From Pedobacter ghigonis (GTDB lineage Bacteria; Bacteroidota; Bacteroidia; Sphingobacteriales; Sphingobacteriaceae): DNA of 64,000 nt. The stretch covers positions 1-64,000 of the forward strand of contig NZ_CAESCM010000014.1 in the NCBI RefSeq assembly GCF_903166585.1, written 5' to 3'. Shown one piece after another: positions 7,230 through 16,955 of the stretch. The notes below the pieces were generated by a model. The model saw nothing but the letters and a program-made list of their open reading frames with translations, was not told where the DNA came from and did not search any database. The position numbers were made by a program, and so were the translations under genes. Each line of letters starts with the position of its first letter. The stretch's first letter is position 1.

Positions 7230-10200
7230 ATGAAGAAATTTATTACAAAAGTACTCGGTACGGTTTCTACTATTGTGCTCTTTCTGGCGCTCATGCCCGC
7301 AATGGCACAGTATACTAAAACCCAGTTACATGCTGGAGGGTTGTATTCTGCTTTGGCTAAAGATGCCAATGGAAACATTTATGTAACTAAGGCAGTCAGT
7401 GCCGGGTCTTATCATGTAGTTAAGTACACAAATGGCACCGGCAGCCCAACCCAGATTTACAGCGGATTAACCTCAAATGTAGCAGAGCTGCCTTGGGGTT
7501 TAGCTGTTGCACCAAACGGTGATGTTTACATCAGTACCGATTTTACATCAAATAATGGCGCGATTATCAGGTTAAATGCTTCGGCAAGCTATGCACCTAC
7601 CACCGTGCAAACCGGTAGTTATTTTACCGGTTTAACATTTGATGCCACAGGCAATTTATATGCGCTGGAATATAACGCAACCAATTCGGATTATGCAGTG
7701 TGTAAATACACCAATCCATCGGTAGCAAGCTCAGCAAAAGTAATGTTATACCATGGTTTGCCTAACGATCAGGGGGTTGGTTATCCAACAGGTATCACTA
7801 TCTCTCCAAGCGGTGACATATATGTAACCAAACCATACACCGTTTCTGCTGTAGTTGGTGTACCAACATACACTGGAGGGATTTTGAAATTAAATGCACC
7901 TACATATGCTACAACTACAAGTATTGCTACAGGTACCTATGCAACAACACTAGGATTAGATGATTTCGGCAACCTTTATTCAACAGAAAGCAGTGGAACA
8001 AATATTTATTCGCTAAATAAATATACTGGTGCTACGGGTACGCCTACTGCTTTTTATTCGGGTTTGCATGGAATAGGTACATTTCTGCCTTATGGAGTGG
8101 CTTTTATTGGCACTACCGGATACATAGCTGATGGCGACGATGGAACATTAGGAGGGGAGTTAATTAAAATAGCCCCAACTGATGTTATCTTACCAACAGT
8201 ACCGACCGGACTTGCTGCAAGCGCAGGAAGTTCGCAAAATACACTAACCTGGAATGCAAATGCGGATGTCGATTTATTAGGTTATAAAATTTATGGTGGC
8301 ACTACACCAGCACCAACCACTTTCATTGCTGGTGTGCCGGTAGGAACCACAACCTATACACATACAGGTCTTGTTAACGGCACGCAGTATTACTACCGCA
8401 TTTCTGCAGAAGATAATTATTTTAACGAAAGTGCTAAAACAGCTGATGTAACCGCTACACCTACACCACCAACTATTACATCGGCTACTTACAATGCTTC
8501 AACAGGTGCTTTGGTGGTTACCGGATCGGCTTTTCCTGCTTTGGCTGGTGCTACCAACGATATAGTAACCAATAAATTTACGTTAACCGGAGAAGGGGGC
8601 ACAACCTATAACCTTACCTCAGCTAATGTAGAAATCACATCATCAACAGCTTTTACCATAACGCTAAATGCTACAGATAAGAATGCTGTTGGCGTGATGT
8701 TGAATAAAAACGGAACCTCTTCTACCAGTGGAAGTACCTATAACCTGGCAGCGGCCGAAGATTGGGCTGCGGGAGAAAATCCTGCATCAGTTATTGTAGA
8801 TGCAACCAATCCAATTACAGTATCCAATGTAGCAGCGCCTGCTATTACAAGTGCTACTTATAATGCTTCAACCGGAGCTTTAGCGGTAACCGGAACCGGT
8901 TTTCTTTCGTTATCAGGAGCTACCAACGATATTGTAGCTAACAAATTTACCCTAACAGGTGAAGGAGGTACTATCTATACCTTAACCAACACGGGTAATG
9001 TAGAAATCACGTCAGGAACAGCATTTACGCTAACGTTAAGTGCAGCCGATCAGGCAGGAGTTAATCTTATTGCCAATAAAAACGGTACCTCATCAACAAG
9101 TGGAACAACTTATAATTTGGCAGCAGCCGAAGATTGGGCAGCTGGAGCAGATGCAGCCGTTGTGGTAGCAGATTTAACCGGAAATGGTATTACCGTTTCT
9201 AATGTGGCTATTCCTGCAATCACCAGTGCTACTTACAATGCATCGACCGGGGCTTTAGTGGTAACAGGAACAAATTTCAGCTCTTTATCGGGCGCAACAA
9301 ACGATATTGTCGCCAATAAATTTACTTTAGTTGGTGAGGGCGGTGCTATCTATACTTTAACAACTACGCCTAATGTAGAAATTACTTCTTCAACAGCATT
9401 TACGCTAACGTTAAATGCTACAGATCAGGCAGGGGTTAACCAGATCATAAATAAAAACGGAACCACTTCAACCAGCGGAACCACCTATAATTTGGCTGCC
9501 GCCGAAGATTGGGCAGCCGGAACAGATGCAGCCGTTGTAGTTGCAGATTTAACGGGTAACGGAATTACCGCAAGTAATGTTGCGGCACCAACCCTTGCCT
9601 CGGCAACTTATAATGCTACTACAGGCGTTCTTGCCGTAACCGGAACAGGATTTTTAAAGTTAAACGGCGCAACCAACGATATTGTAGCCAATAAATTTAC
9701 CCTGACAGGTGATGGTGGTACAACTTACACCTTAACCACTACCTCTAATGTAGAAATCACTTCGGCGACAACATTTAGTTTAACTTTGAGTGCGGCAGAT
9801 AGAACAGGAGTTAATCTTATTGCCAATAAAAACGGTATATCTTCAACAGATGGTACAACTTATAATCTGGCAGGAGCCGAAGATTGGGCAGCCGGTGCTG
9901 ATGCAGCAGTTGTAGTTGCAGATTTAACAGGAAACGGGATTATTGTTTCGAATGTGGCAATTCCTACTATTACCAGTGCTACTTATAATGCTTCGACCCG
10001 AGCTTTGGTAGTAACCGGAACCAATTTCTTACCATTATCAGGAACTACAAACGATATTGTTGCCAACAAATTTACCTTAACAGGTGAGGGAGGTGCTACT
10101 TATACCTTAACCAATACCAGTAATGTAGAAATCACTTCTGCAACAGCATTTACCCTAACATTAAGTGCCGCAGATCAGCTTGGCATTAATCAGATCGTTA

Positions 10201-13200
10201 ATAAAAACGGAACTGCTTCAACCAGTGGAACTACTTACAACCTTGCTGCAACCGAAGATTGGGCAGCCGGGGCAGATGCCGCAGTTGTGGTGGCCGATTT
10301 AACAGGTAATGGAATTACTGTAAGTAATGTAGCTGTTCCTGTAATTACTTCTGCAGCTTACGATGCCGCTACAGGCTTATTGACCGTTACCGGATCAGGC
10401 TTTTTAGCTAAAACAGGAGCAGCAAATGATATTTTGGCCAACAAATTTGCAATAACGGGTGAGGGAGGAATTACTTTCACGTTAACCGATACGCCTAATC
10501 CAGAGATTAGCTCGTCAACATCATTTACTTTAGCCTTGAGCCTTACTGATCAGGGAATAGTGAACCCACTTATTAACAAAAATGGTACCTCATCAACAGG
10601 TGGTACAACTTACAATTTGGCCGCTGCCGAAGATTGGGCAGCCGGAGCAGATGCAGCCGTTGTTGTTGCAGATTTAACCGGAAATGGAATTACAGCCAGC
10701 AATGTTGCTGTACCAACCCTTACATCAGCATCCTATAATGCCACTACCGGCGTACTTGCCGTAACGGGTACAGGCTTTTTAGCAAAAGCAGGTGCACTTA
10801 ATGATATTGTAGCCAATAAATTTACACTTACAGGCGATGGTGGTGCAACTTACACCTTAACCACTACCTCTAATGTAGAAATAACTTCAACAACAGCATT
10901 TAGTTTAACTTTGAGTGCAGGAGATAGAACAGGGGTTAATCTTATTGCCAATAAAAACGGTACCTCTTCAACAGGTGGTACAACTTATAATCTGGCAGGA
11001 GCCGAAGATTGGGCTGCCGGAGCAGATGCAGCCGTTGTTGTTGCAGATTTAACCGGAAATGGTATAACAGTTTCAAATGTAGCTGTTCCAGCTATTACCA
11101 GCGCAACTTACAATGCTTCAACAGGTGCTTTGGTAGTAACCGGAACCAACTTCTTATTACTATCAGGATCGGCAAACGATATTACAGCTAATAAAATAGG
11201 TATTACTGCCGAAGGGGGTAGTACTTATACCTTAACCAACACTGCTGATGTAGATATTACTTCGGCAACAACGTTTACATTAACTTTAAGCGCCGATGAT
11301 AAAGCAGCACTTAATCTGGTTGTAAATAAAGATGGTACATCATCAACTGGTGGAACAACCTACAATCTGGTAGCAGCAGAAGACTGGGCAGCCGGTGCAG
11401 ATGCAGCTGTTGTTGTAGCCGATTTAACCGGAAATGGGGTTACTGCAAGTAGTGTAGCCGTACCGGTTATTACTTCAGCAACTTACGATGCCACTACAGG
11501 TGTATTAGCTGTAACAGGAACTGGCTTTTTAAAACTAAACGGAGCCACAAATGATGTTGTAGCCAATAAGCTAACTTTCAGAGGTCAGGGGGCAACAACA
11601 TATACCTTAACCGATTCGCCTAATGCAGAGCTTACCAACGGCACTTCATTCAGTATTACCGTTAGTGCAACAGATAAGTCGGCTTTAGCTTTATTAATGA
11701 ATAAAGACGGCCTGACTGCAGCCGATGCAACCGTTTACAATCTGGCAGCAGCCGAAGATTGGAACGCGGGTGCTGCAGCGGCAGTAGTTATTGCTGATGC
11801 AACAAGTCCGGTAACTGTTTCGGGAGCAAAATCAAGAAATGCCGATTTAGCTTCATTAACAACCAGTGCCGGAACATATACACCAGTCTTTGCCGCCGGT
11901 ACTACAAGTTACAGTATTAACGTGCCTTATACCGCCACAATAGCTACGGTTACAGCAACAAGGGCTGAAAGTCATGCAACATTAGAATCGAGTGTGGGAG
12001 CAGGAATTTACACCTCACTAACCAATGGTGCAGCTTCAACAGCTTATACGTTAGCTGATGGTGCAAATTCAATTAATGTTAGGGTTACTGCCGAAGAAAC
12101 TACCGTTACCAAAACTTATACACTTACGGTAAACAAACAGGTAGCTGCATCAGTTGGTAATTTTGTATGGTTGGATTATAACCAAAATGGTGTACAGGAT
12201 GGAGGTGAGCCAGGGGTAAACGGTGCAACCGTTACCTTAACCGGAACAGACATCTTTGCTAATGCGGTAAACTTAACAACCACAACAAACGCATCAGGCA
12301 ATTATACATTCAGTAACTTAAATCCTTCGAGTGCTTATACAGTAGTGGTAACAGGTTATCCTGCTCGTTATACCAGCACTTATGATCTTGATGGAACAGG
12401 AACTGTTGGTGCAACTTTCGCACTTGCTTCAGGGCAAAACAGAACTGACGTAGATTTTGGTTTCTACGATCCGTATTATGCAAACGCCGATTTATCTGCA
12501 TTAAGTACCACTGCCGGACTAACACCAGTATTTGCAGCAGGAACTACCACTTATACTGCAAGCGTTTTAACTGCAACTAATACTGTAAAATTAACTGCTA
12601 CTGCACTTGCAGCTGGATCAACATTGCAAATCAATGCAAACGGAGCAGGCTATGTAGCCTTAACCAGCGGTGTAGAAACAGCAGACTTAGCTTTAAACTT
12701 TGGTAACAATACTTTTGATATTAAAGTTACTGCACAAAACGGAACTACAACAAAAACATATACCGTAACGGTTAACAGGCCAAATGCAAATCAAACGATC
12801 ACATTTGCAGGTACTGCTTCAACTACTTATGGTACTGCCGATTTTGATCCGGGAGCAAGCAGTGCAACTTCAGGAATTAATACCATCACTTACACCAGCG
12901 GTAATCCGGCCGTAGCTACAATTGTAGCTGGTAAAATTCATATTGTAGCAGCAGGAACGGCAGTAATTACTGCAAAACAAGCTGCAAGTACCGGATTTAA
13001 TGCCGCAACAGATGTAACTCAAACTTTAACTGTAAATGCAAAAGACCTTACCGGTAACTTCACTGCTGACAATAAGGTTTACAATGGAAACAATACAGCA
13101 AGTATATTAACCAGAACACTCACTGGTGTGGTAACAGGCGACGAATTAACTGTAACCCTAACGGGAGGTACTGCAACTTTCGATAACGCCAATGTAGCCA

Positions 13201-13274
13201 ATAGCAAAACTGTAACTTCAGCGGGTAGACGCTTGGAGGAACAAAGGCTGCTAATTATACTTTATTATCTGTAA
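7230..13274 (+). CDS. Giant repeat adhesin, N-terminal part (frameshifted)
   Basis: The 2014-residue open frame starts with a signal peptide (to about AMAQ, residue 26). A beta-propeller/NHL-like region follows (about 30-315), then one fibronectin type III domain (about 320-412) and nine repeats of about 124 residues (413-1533). Next come a cadherin-like beta-sandwich (1534-1638), an SdrD-B-like domain with GNFVWLDYNQNGVQDGGEPG (1640-1749), a second cadherin-like unit, a BIG2-like Ig domain and the first YDG repeat. Translation then leaves the repeat frame at 13227 and stops after the unrelated tail RRLEEQRLLIILYYL. The missing base restores the frame to 18202, giving about 3657 residues in the intact form. 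Without the downstream part this product lacks the type IX sorting domain and could not be anchored normally. Confidence 0.85.
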   Translation: MKKFITKVLGTVSTIVLFLALMPAMAQYTKTQLHAGGLYSALAKDANGNIYVTKAVSAGSYHVVKYTNGTGSPTQIYSGLTSNVAELPWGLAVAPNGDVYISTDFTSNNGAIIRLNASASYAPTTVQTGSYFTGLTFDATGNLYALEYNATNSDYAVCKYTNPSVASSAKVMLYHGLPNDQGVGYPTGITISPSGDIYVTKPYTVSAVVGVPTYTGGILKLNAPTYATTTSIATGTYATTLGLDDFGNLYSTESSGTNIYSLNKYTGATGTPTAFYSGLHGIGTFLPYGVAFIGTTGYIADGDDGTLGGELIKIAPTDVILPTVPTGLAASAGSSQNTLTWNANADVDLLGYKIYGGTTPAPTTFIAGVPVGTTTYTHTGLVNGTQYYYRISAEDNYFNESAKTADVTATPTPPTITSATYNASTGALVVTGSAFPALAGATNDIVTNKFTLTGEGGTTYNLTSANVEITSSTAFTITLNATDKNAVGVMLNKNGTSSTSGSTYNLAAAEDWAAGENPASVIVDATNPITVSNVAAPAITSATYNASTGALAVTGTGFLSLSGATNDIVANKFTLTGEGGTIYTLTNTGNVEITSGTAFTLTLSAADQAGVNLIANKNGTSSTSGTTYNLAAAEDWAAGADAAVVVADLTGNGITVSNVAIPAITSATYNASTGALVVTGTNFSSLSGATNDIVANKFTLVGEGGAIYTLTTTPNVEITSSTAFTLTLNATDQAGVNQIINKNGTTSTSGTTYNLAAAEDWAAGTDAAVVVADLTGNGITASNVAAPTLASATYNATTGVLAVTGTGFLKLNGATNDIVANKFTLTGDGGTTYTLTTTSNVEITSATTFSLTLSAADRTGVNLIANKNGISSTDGTTYNLAGAEDWAAGADAAVVVADLTGNGIIVSNVAIPTITSATYNASTRALVVTGTNFLPLSGTTNDIVANKFTLTGEGGATYTLTNTSNVEITSATAFTLTLSAADQLGINQIVNKNGTASTSGTTYNLAATEDWAAGADAAVVVADLTGNGITVSNVAVPVITSAAYDAATGLLTVTGSGFLAKTGAANDILANKFAITGEGGITFTLTDTPNPEISSSTSFTLALSLTDQGIVNPLINKNGTSSTGGTTYNLAAAEDWAAGADAAVVVADLTGNGITASNVAVPTLTSASYNATTGVLAVTGTGFLAKAGALNDIVANKFTLTGDGGATYTLTTTSNVEITSTTAFSLTLSAGDRTGVNLIANKNGTSSTGGTTYNLAGAEDWAAGADAAVVVADLTGNGITVSNVAVPAITSATYNASTGALVVTGTNFLLLSGSANDITANKIGITAEGGSTYTLTNTADVDITSATTFTLTLSADDKAALNLVVNKDGTSSTGGTTYNLVAAEDWAAGADAAVVVADLTGNGVTASSVAVPVITSATYDATTGVLAVTGTGFLKLNGATNDVVANKLTFRGQGATTYTLTDSPNAELTNGTSFSITVSATDKSALALLMNKDGLTAADATVYNLAAAEDWNAGAAAAVVIADATSPVTVSGAKSRNADLASLTTSAGTYTPVFAAGTTSYSINVPYTATIATVTATRAESHATLESSVGAGIYTSLTNGAASTAYTLADGANSINVRVTAEETTVTKTYTLTVNKQVAASVGNFVWLDYNQNGVQDGGEPGVNGATVTLTGTDIFANAVNLTTTTNASGNYTFSNLNPSSAYTVVVTGYPARYTSTYDLDGTGTVGATFALASGQNRTDVDFGFYDPYYANADLSALSTTAGLTPVFAAGTTTYTASVLTATNTVKLTATALAAGSTLQINANGAGYVALTSGVETADLALNFGNNTFDIKVTAQNGTTTKTYTVTVNRPNANQTITFAGTASTTYGTADFDPGASSATSGINTITYTSGNPAVATIVAGKIHIVAAGTAVITAKQAASTGFNAATDVTQTLTVNAKDLTGNFTADNKVYNGNNTASILTRTLTGVVTGDELTVTLTGGTATFDNANVANSKTVTSAGRRLEEQRLLIILYYL
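8468..11830 (+). repeat. Nine tandem coding repeats of about 372 bases (about 124 residues)
   Basis: Each repeat opens with a form of ITSATYNASTGALVVTGT. It continues through NDIVANKFTLTGEGG, a TLT..NVEIT segment and NKNGTSST, and closes with AAEDWAAGADAAVVVADLTG. Copies 1 and 9 are the most diverged. Copies 4 and 7, and 2, 3, 5 and 8, resemble one another most, a pattern expected from unequal exchange. The units look like extracellular beta-sandwich modules; I do not recognise a named family. Confidence 0.85.
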
Positions 13275-16200
13275 ATACAACAACAGCTAACATTACCGCT
13301 AAAGATATCACTGGTAGCATTACCGCCAGCAACAAAGCTTATGATGGTAACAATACAGCAAGCATTTTAACCAGAACATTAACTGGCGTAGTAACAGGCG
13401 ATGAAGCAGATGTAACCTTAACAGGTGGAACAGCAACCTTTGCTGATGCATTGGCCGCAACAGGTAAAACCGTTATTGCAACAGGTTTAACCTTAACCGG
13501 AACCAAAGCAGCAAACTACAACTTAACAGGCGTTGCTACTACTACAGCCAACATTACCGGCTTGGCTTTAACCGGTGCATTTACTGCCGATAACAAAACT
13601 TACGATGGCAATACCACAGCAAGTGTATTAACCAGGACCTTAACCGGTGTATTACCAGCCGATGCGGCCGATGTTACTCTAACCGGTGGTACAGCTACTT
13701 TCGGCACAGCCGATGCAGGTACGGGCAAAACCGTTACTGCCGCAGGTATGACTTTAGGTGGTACCAAAGCAGCAAACTATACCTTATCGTCTGTTGCAAC
13801 AACTACTGCTAGTATTAACAAAAAAGATATTACCGGAACCATTACTGCAGGCAATAAGAGTTACGATGGTAATGCTACCGCAACACTTACTGGCAGAAGT
13901 TTAGTTGGTGTGCTGGCTGGTGATGTTGCAGATGTAACAGCCACAGGTGGTACAGCTACATTCAACAATGAAAATGTAGCTACCGGGAAAATCGTTACCT
14001 CAGCAGGCATTACAATTACCGGTACCAAAGCAGGTAACTATAACTTAACTTCAATAGCTACCACAACAGCCGATATAACTGCAAAAGATATCACCGGAAC
14101 CTTTACTGCAGCTAATAAAGCTTATGATGGTAACACTACGGCAGGCATCTTAACCAGAAGCTTAACTGGTGTATTAGCGGGCGACGTTGCCGATGTAACT
14201 TTAACCGGCGGCACAGCTGCTTTTGCAACTGCCACAGTAGGTACGGGCAAAACGGTTACTTCAGCCGGAATGACCTTAGGTGGAACAAAAGCAGGTAACT
14301 ACAACCTAACGAGTGTAGGCACTGCCTCTGCCAATATTACCGGATTGGCCTTAACAGGCAACTTTACCGCTGGTAATAAAGTGTACGATGGTAACAACAC
14401 TGCAACGATTTTAACCAGAACCTTAACAGGTGTATTGGCCGCCGATGCAGCAGATGTTACCTTAACAGGAGGTTCAGCAACATTTGCTGATGCCGATAAA
14501 GGAACAGCTAAAACCGTTACCGCAACCGGAATGACACTTGGCGGAACCAAAGCAGCCAACTATACTCTAGGCTCGGTTAATACTGCTACTGCCGATATTA
14601 CCGCTAAAGACCTTACCGCAAGCTTCACAGCCGATAGTAAAGTGTACGATGGTAATACTACCGCTACCATTTTAACCAGAACCTTAACAGGTGTATTGCC
14701 TGCCGACTTAGCAGATGTAACTGTTAACAGCGGTACGGCAACATTCAATAACGAAAATGCAGGTACTGGCAAATCTGTAAATGCATCAGGTTTGGTATTG
14801 GCGGGAGCTAAAGGAGGCAACTATAATATCACTACTGTAAATGCAACTACTGCAAACATTACTGCTAAAAATATCAGCGGTAATTTTACAGCTGATAGCA
14901 AAGTTTATGATGGTAACACCAATGCCGCAATTTTAACCAGGACCTTAACAGGGGTATTGGCTGTTGATGTTGCTGATGTTAACCTAACAGGAGGTACAGC
15001 AAGTTTTGCAACAGCCAGCGTAGGCACAGGTAAAACGGTTACTTCAACAGGTATGGCCATTACAGGAACAAGAGCTGGTAATTACAACCTAACTGGTGTG
15101 GCGACTACTACTGCTAACATCACGGGATTGGCCATTACAGGTAATATTACATCCGATAATAAAGTGTACAATGGCAATAACATTGCCGCTATCTTAACCA
15201 GGACCTTAACAGGTGTGTTAGCGGGCGATGCAGCAGATGTAACTCTAAGCGGTGGAACAGCAACTTTTGCCGATGCGAACAAAGGCACCGGTAAAACGGT
15301 TACCGCAACAGGCTTAACACTAACAGGCGCTAAGGCTGTCAACTATACTTTAGCATCAGTTGGTACTACCACTGCCGATATTACAGAAAAAGATATCGCG
15401 GGTAATTTTACCGCCGATAACAAAGTGTACGATGGCAATACAACCGCAAATATCCTTACCAGAACTTTAACCGGTGTACTTGCAGGTGATATAGCCGATG
15501 TAACTTTAACCGGCGGAACAGCAAGTTTTGCCACTGCCAGCATTGGTACGGGTAAAACTGTAACTGCAACGGGTATGGGTTTGTCGGGTACAAAAGCAGG
15601 CAATTATAATTTAACAGGGGTAGCTACTACTACGGCTAATATTACTGGTTTAACCATTACCGGTAACTTTACAGCTGGTAATAAAGTATACGATGGTAAT
15701 ACCAACGCCACCGTATTAACCAGAACTTTAACCGGGGTACTGGCAGCAGATGCCGCTGATGTAACCTTAACAGGTGGTACTGCAAGCTTTGCCGATGCCA
15801 ATAAAGGTACAGGTAAAACCGTAACAGCTGTAGGTATGACCATAACGGGTGCGAAAGCAGCTAACTATACTTTAGCTTCGGTTGCTACCACAACAGCCGA
15901 TATTACAGCCAAAGATATCGCGGGTAACTTTACTGCTGATAGCAAAACTTACGATGGCAATACTACTGCAAATATCCTGACCAGAACTTTAACCGGTGTA
16001 TTGGCAGGCGACGTTGCCGATGTTACTTTAACCGGTGGAACCGCAAGTTTTGCCAATGCAAACGTAGGTACAGCTAAAACGGTATCGGCTACGGGCTTAA
16101 CTTTAGCCGGAACCAAAGCAGCCAACTACAACCTAACAGGTGTAGCCACTGCAACTGCTAACATTACGGCAAAAAATATCGCAGGTGCATTTACGGCCGA

Positions 16201-16955
16201 TAACAAAGCTTATGATGGTAACACCACTGCAACCATTTTAACCAGAACATTAACTGGTGTAATTACAGCCGATGTGGCCGATGTAACCTTAACCGGTGGC
16301 ACAGCCAGTTTTGCAGATGCCAATATTGGTACAGGTAAAACAGTAACTTCAACAGGAATGGTTTTAGCCGGTTCAAAATCTGCTAACTATAACCTAACAG
16401 GTGTAGCTACAACAACGGCTAACATTGGGGTAAGAAATATCACCGGAACATTTACTGCTGACAGTAAGGTTTACGATGGTAATACTACTGCCACAGTATT
16501 AACCAGAAGCTTAACAGGCGTTTTAACCGCCGATGCTGCTGATGTTAACTTAACAGGTGGTACAGCGAGCTTCGCCGATGCAAATGTTGGTACAGCGAAA
16601 ACAGTAACTTCAGCAGGCATGGCGCTTACAGGTACTAAAGCAGCTAACTACAGCTTAACCAGTGTATCAACCACAACAGCAGCCATTACTGCGAAAACTG
16701 TAAATGGCAGCATTACTGCCGGCAACAAAGTCTACGATGGTAATACTACCGCTGCCCTTACAGGTAGAACGTTAACCGGTGTATTAACTGCTGATGTTGC
16801 CGATGTAACCTTAACCGGTGGCACCGCAACCTTTGCCGATAAAAACATAGGTACAGCAAAAGTGGTAACAGGTGCAGGTTTGGTGTTATCGGGAGCTAAA
16901 GCTGCCAATTATACTTTGGCTAGTGTATCAACCACTACAGCAAACATCAGTGCAA
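13041..16955 (+). repeat. Fifteen tandem YDG-domain repeats of 261 bases
   Basis: Fifteen units of exactly 87 codons follow one another. Each starts with a form of KDITGNFTADNKVYDGN and ends ANYTLTSVATTTANIT. Phase and length are kept throughout except for the one-base loss in unit 1. Two sub-types alternate at the unit start (K-D/N-I-x-G and L-A/T-I/L-T-G). The regular length and high nucleotide similarity make the array prone to expansion or loss of units. The opposite strand shows repeated 86-codon open frames that merely reflect codon bias. Confidence 0.9.
13226..13229 (+). other. Single-base deletion (frameshift) in the adhesin gene
   Basis: Sister repeats read GCAGGTATGAC(T/G)CTT at this place. 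Here the sequence is GCGGGTAGACGCTT, lacking the T of the ATG. The frame before it ends at 13274, and the frame after it is open from 13229 to 18202 and continues the YDG repeat exactly. The site is not a homopolymer, so polymerase slippage is not obvious. It is either a true mutation or a consensus error. Confidence 0.85.

Noticed and set aside
14299-15843. Series of 79- to 86-codon open frames on the minus strand
   Set aside because: They recur every 261 bases in step with the YDG repeats and have valine/proline/alanine-rich nonsense products. They are antisense shadows of one coding repeat.
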